Assembly: GCA_002297935.1 (NCBI GenBank)
Contig: DBLC01000061.1
Location: 1 to 7,252 of the forward strand
Length of the DNA: 7,252 bases
Reading direction: 5' to 3'
Source of the DNA: Dialister sp. UBA734
Lineage (GTDB): Bacteria; Bacillota; Negativicutes; Veillonellales; Dialisteraceae
The notes under the pieces are model-generated. The model was not told the DNA's origin. It worked only from the letters and a program-made list of their open reading frames with translations, and ran no database searches. Positions 5,945 to 7,252 of this stretch are shown here, one piece after another; positions within the stretch are counted from its first letter, which is position 1; every line of letters begins with the position of its first letter. A program made the translations under genes and the position numbers.

Positions 5945-7054
5945 CTAGCCGTTTACAGCGAATTGAAACAGCACTAAAACGGTGAGAAGTAAAAGATTGG
6001 CTGCTGTGAAATACATCACATAGGCTTTGGCCCAGTGGAAGCGCATGGAAAGATAGGCTTTGAAAGAAATCATGCTCGCCATGGAGGCGATCAGCGTGCC
6101 CAGACCGCCAATGTTGACGCCTAGAAGAAGAGCGGTGTAATTGTCTGTATAAGGTGAGAGCATCACCGTGGCAGGTACGTTACTGATGCATTGGGAGAGC
6201 AGGAGAGAAATCCAAAATTCATGGCCCGAAAGAAGAGCAGTGGCCCTTTCTTGCAAGCCCGGGATGCGGGTAATATTTCCTACTAACAAAAAGAGGAAAA
6301 AGAAAAGCAGCAGCAGTTTATAATCCACTTCCTTAAACAGAGAACGGTCCAGTAGGAAAAGGAAGGGAACAATCACTAGCAGCAAGTAGGAAATAGGAAG
6401 CACCCGGAGTACATTCAAGATACAAAGACCGAAAGCAAGGAGCAGCAGAACCAGTTTTTGGCGGGAAGATGATTTTGTATTCATTGCTGGGAGTGCCATG
6501 GGATGGTCATGAATGGTGAATGTGGCGCCGTATAGAAAGACACCGCTCAAAAGAACCACCGGTCCGGTGATGACGAGAAATGCTGAAAGAGGCAGTTCAT
6601 AATAGGCATAAATAAATAGATTTTGCGGATTTCCAATGGGGGTCAGCATACTGCCCAAATTCGCCGCAATGGTTTGCCACGTCAGAACCGGAATGACCTC
6701 TCGGAGTGCATGGGCGTCTTTGAAAAAAGAAATCGCCAGGGGTACAAAGATGATGAGAGACACATCGTTGGTGATGGCCATGGATGTAAAGAAACAGGCA
6801 AAAATAAAAAAACGCCCCATCTGGCGAGTGGAAGTGTGGCCGCGGAAGAAAAAACGAAGTCCACTGGTAAATAGCCCGCCCTTCCGAAGTCCCGCCACGA
6901 TAGCCATGAGACAGAAAAGGAGAGCCAACAAAGACCCATTCACACTATGCACCATAGATTCTACATTCCATGGGACAAAACAAGTGGTGACGAGGGCTAA
7001 CACACAAGCCGCCGTGAGATCAGCGTTCTTTTTTAGATATGAACAGATTGACAA
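5945..7054 (-). CDS. SLC13/CitMHS-family permease, YbiR-like
   Basis: Polytopic inner-membrane protein of 369 aa with about ten hydrophobic segments, in the ArsB/NhaD / citrate-transporter-like superfamily. It carries the two-repeat signature: AITNDVSLIIFVPL (93-106) then GSMLTPIGNPQN (134-145) in the first half, and SQCISNVPATVML (287-299) then NIGGLGT (314-320) in the second. Length and motifs closely resemble E. coli YbiR (about 372 aa, recalled), whose substrate I cannot name; an anion or a dicarboxylate is possible, and sequence alone does not decide. The start is TTG at 7052-7054, backed by AAGGAG 8 nt upstream; the next Met (M34) would remove the first membrane segment. It converges on groEL, with the shared terminator at 5642-5685 downstream. 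No convincing promoter was seen in the repeat-rich upstream DNA. Confidence 0.88.
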   Translation of the reverse strand: MSICSYLKKNADLTAACVLALVTTCFVPWNVESMVHSVNGSLLALLFCLMAIVAGLRKGGLFTSGLRFFFRGHTSTRQMGRFFIFACFFTSMAITNDVSLIIFVPLAISFFKDAHALREVIPVLTWQTIAANLGSMLTPIGNPQNLFIYAYYELPLSAFLVITGPVVLLSGVFLYGATFTIHDHPMALPAMNTKSSSRQKLVLLLLAFGLCILNVLRVLPISYLLLVIVPFLFLLDRSLFKEVDYKLLLLFFFLFLLVGNITRIPGLQERATALLSGHEFWISLLLSQCISNVPATVMLSPYTDNYTALLLGVNIGGLGTLIASMASMISFKAYLSMRFHWAKAYVMYFTAANLLLLTVLVLFQFAVNG

Positions 7055-7062
7055 TAGAAAGA

Positions 7063-7068
7063 CTCCTT
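7063..7068 (-). promoter_or_regulatory. Shine-Dalgarno site that decides the TTG start of the permease
   Basis: On the minus strand AAGGAG lies 8 nt before a TTG at 7054-7052. No ATG or GTG lies at a better distance in the same frame, and the first membrane segment lies between the TTG and the first internal Met. This supports TTG as the real initiation codon. Confidence 0.75.
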
Positions 7069-7073
7069 GGATT

Positions 7074-7090
7074 TAGTGACTGGTGACTGG
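7074..7090. repeat. Family C heptad repeat, short copy
   Basis: tagtgac, tggtgac and tgg follow in 7-bp phase. The sequence belongs to the same family as the hairpin after groEL (5566-5633), without an inverted partner here. It starts 6 bp upstream of the permease Shine-Dalgarno sequence and is therefore probably in its leader. Confidence 0.65.
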
Positions 7091-7095
7091 GGTTT

Positions 7096-7130
7096 TAGGG
7101 ATTAGTAGCTAGGCCCTAGGGATTAGGGAC
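7096..7130. repeat. Family F heptad repeat
   Basis: Five consecutive 7-bp units each begin with tag: tagggat (7096), tagtagc (7103), taggccc (7110), tagggat (7117) and taggga + c (7124). An 11-bp near-palindrome, ctagg-c-cctag (7109-7119), lies in the middle. It directly follows the family C piece. Confidence 0.7.
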
Positions 7131-7183
7131 AATGTTTTTAAGTTAAGAATTTGAGCTAGTAGGTATGATTCCGCTTGTGGTTA

Positions 7184-7219
7184 CAGGTTGCTAAGGTTGC
7201 TCAGGTTCCTCAGGTTCCT
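7184..7219. repeat. Family E 9-bp tandem repeat
   Basis: Four consecutive 9-bp units: caggttgct, aaggttgct, caggttcct, caggttcct. The period is 9 rather than 7, unlike the other families in the window. It could in principle encode a repeat peptide of an adjacent gene, but no supporting ORF is seen. The 53 bp before it (7131-7183) hold nothing I recognise. Confidence 0.75.
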
Positions 7220-7232
7220 CGAATGTGCCAAT

Positions 7233-7250
7233 AAACGCTAGGGAAACGCT
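7233..7250. repeat. Short direct repeat at the window edge
   Basis: aaacgct occurs at 7233-7239 and again at 7244-7250, a period of 11 bp. The window ends here, so whether this begins a longer tandem array cannot be seen. Confidence 0.3.
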
Positions 7251-7252
7251 GA

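Noticed and set aside
5757..5948. 63-codon plus-strand frame within B3
   Set aside because: Its sequence is translated repeat DNA (hairpin arms, family G, heptads), with no Shine-Dalgarno sequence and no similarity to a known protein.
6636..7076. 146-codon plus-strand frame opposite the permease
   Set aside because: Antisense to a clear membrane protein; the Lys/Arg-rich composition is expected from complementing hydrophobic codons.
7104..7132. Minus-strand promoter for the permease (TTGTCC / TACTAA)
   Set aside because: The boxes are about 19 nt apart and the -10 is poor and lies in a repeat; not supported.

Overview
The window looks like chromosomal DNA from a Bacillota organism, most likely a diderm Negativicute (Acidaminococcaceae or Veillonellaceae type). 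The evidence is a perfect CIRCE operator in front of groESL (HrcA control), strong AAGGAGG-type ribosome sites, sigma-A-like promoters and an NhaA-type antiporter. The genus is an inference; no rRNA or other taxonomic marker is present.

Layout: (1) 1-155, a heptad-repeat hairpin and a good promoter; (2) 156-1334 (+), nhaA, Na+/H+ antiporter; (3) 1335-1702, non-coding, with two further repeat families and the tyrS leader; (4) 1703-2953 (+), tyrS, tyrosyl-tRNA synthetase, closed by an intrinsic terminator; (5) 2954-3424, a 250-bp inverted-repeat element (B1), then the groE promoter and CIRCE; (6) 3425-3706 groES and 3950-5563 groEL (+), separated by a second, smaller element (B2); (7) 5564-5944, a repeat hairpin, a symmetrical terminator and a third element (B3); (8) 5945-7054 (-), a SLC13/CitMHS-type permease resembling E. 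coli YbiR, starting at TTG; (9) 7055-7252, a stack of short tandem repeats.

The five genes are ordinary housekeeping or transport genes. GroES and GroEL form the one clear operon; nhaA and tyrS appear to be separate units, and the permease converges on groEL.

The unusual part is the intergenic DNA. Almost every gap holds short repeats whose unit is 7 bp, but the unit differs by family: GTTGTTR (A), GCGTART and variants (B), GTGACTR (C), AAACCTT (D), TAGGGAT-like (F) and GCAGTWR (G). Most occur as inverted pairs able to form hairpins. Family B makes a composite element, present three times: an outer stem of heptads with one more unit on the left than on the right, enclosing two inner GC-rich hairpins. 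One copy lies inside the groESL transcript. A 9-bp tandem repeat (E) lies near the right edge. No transposase, CRISPR array or RNA gene was found.
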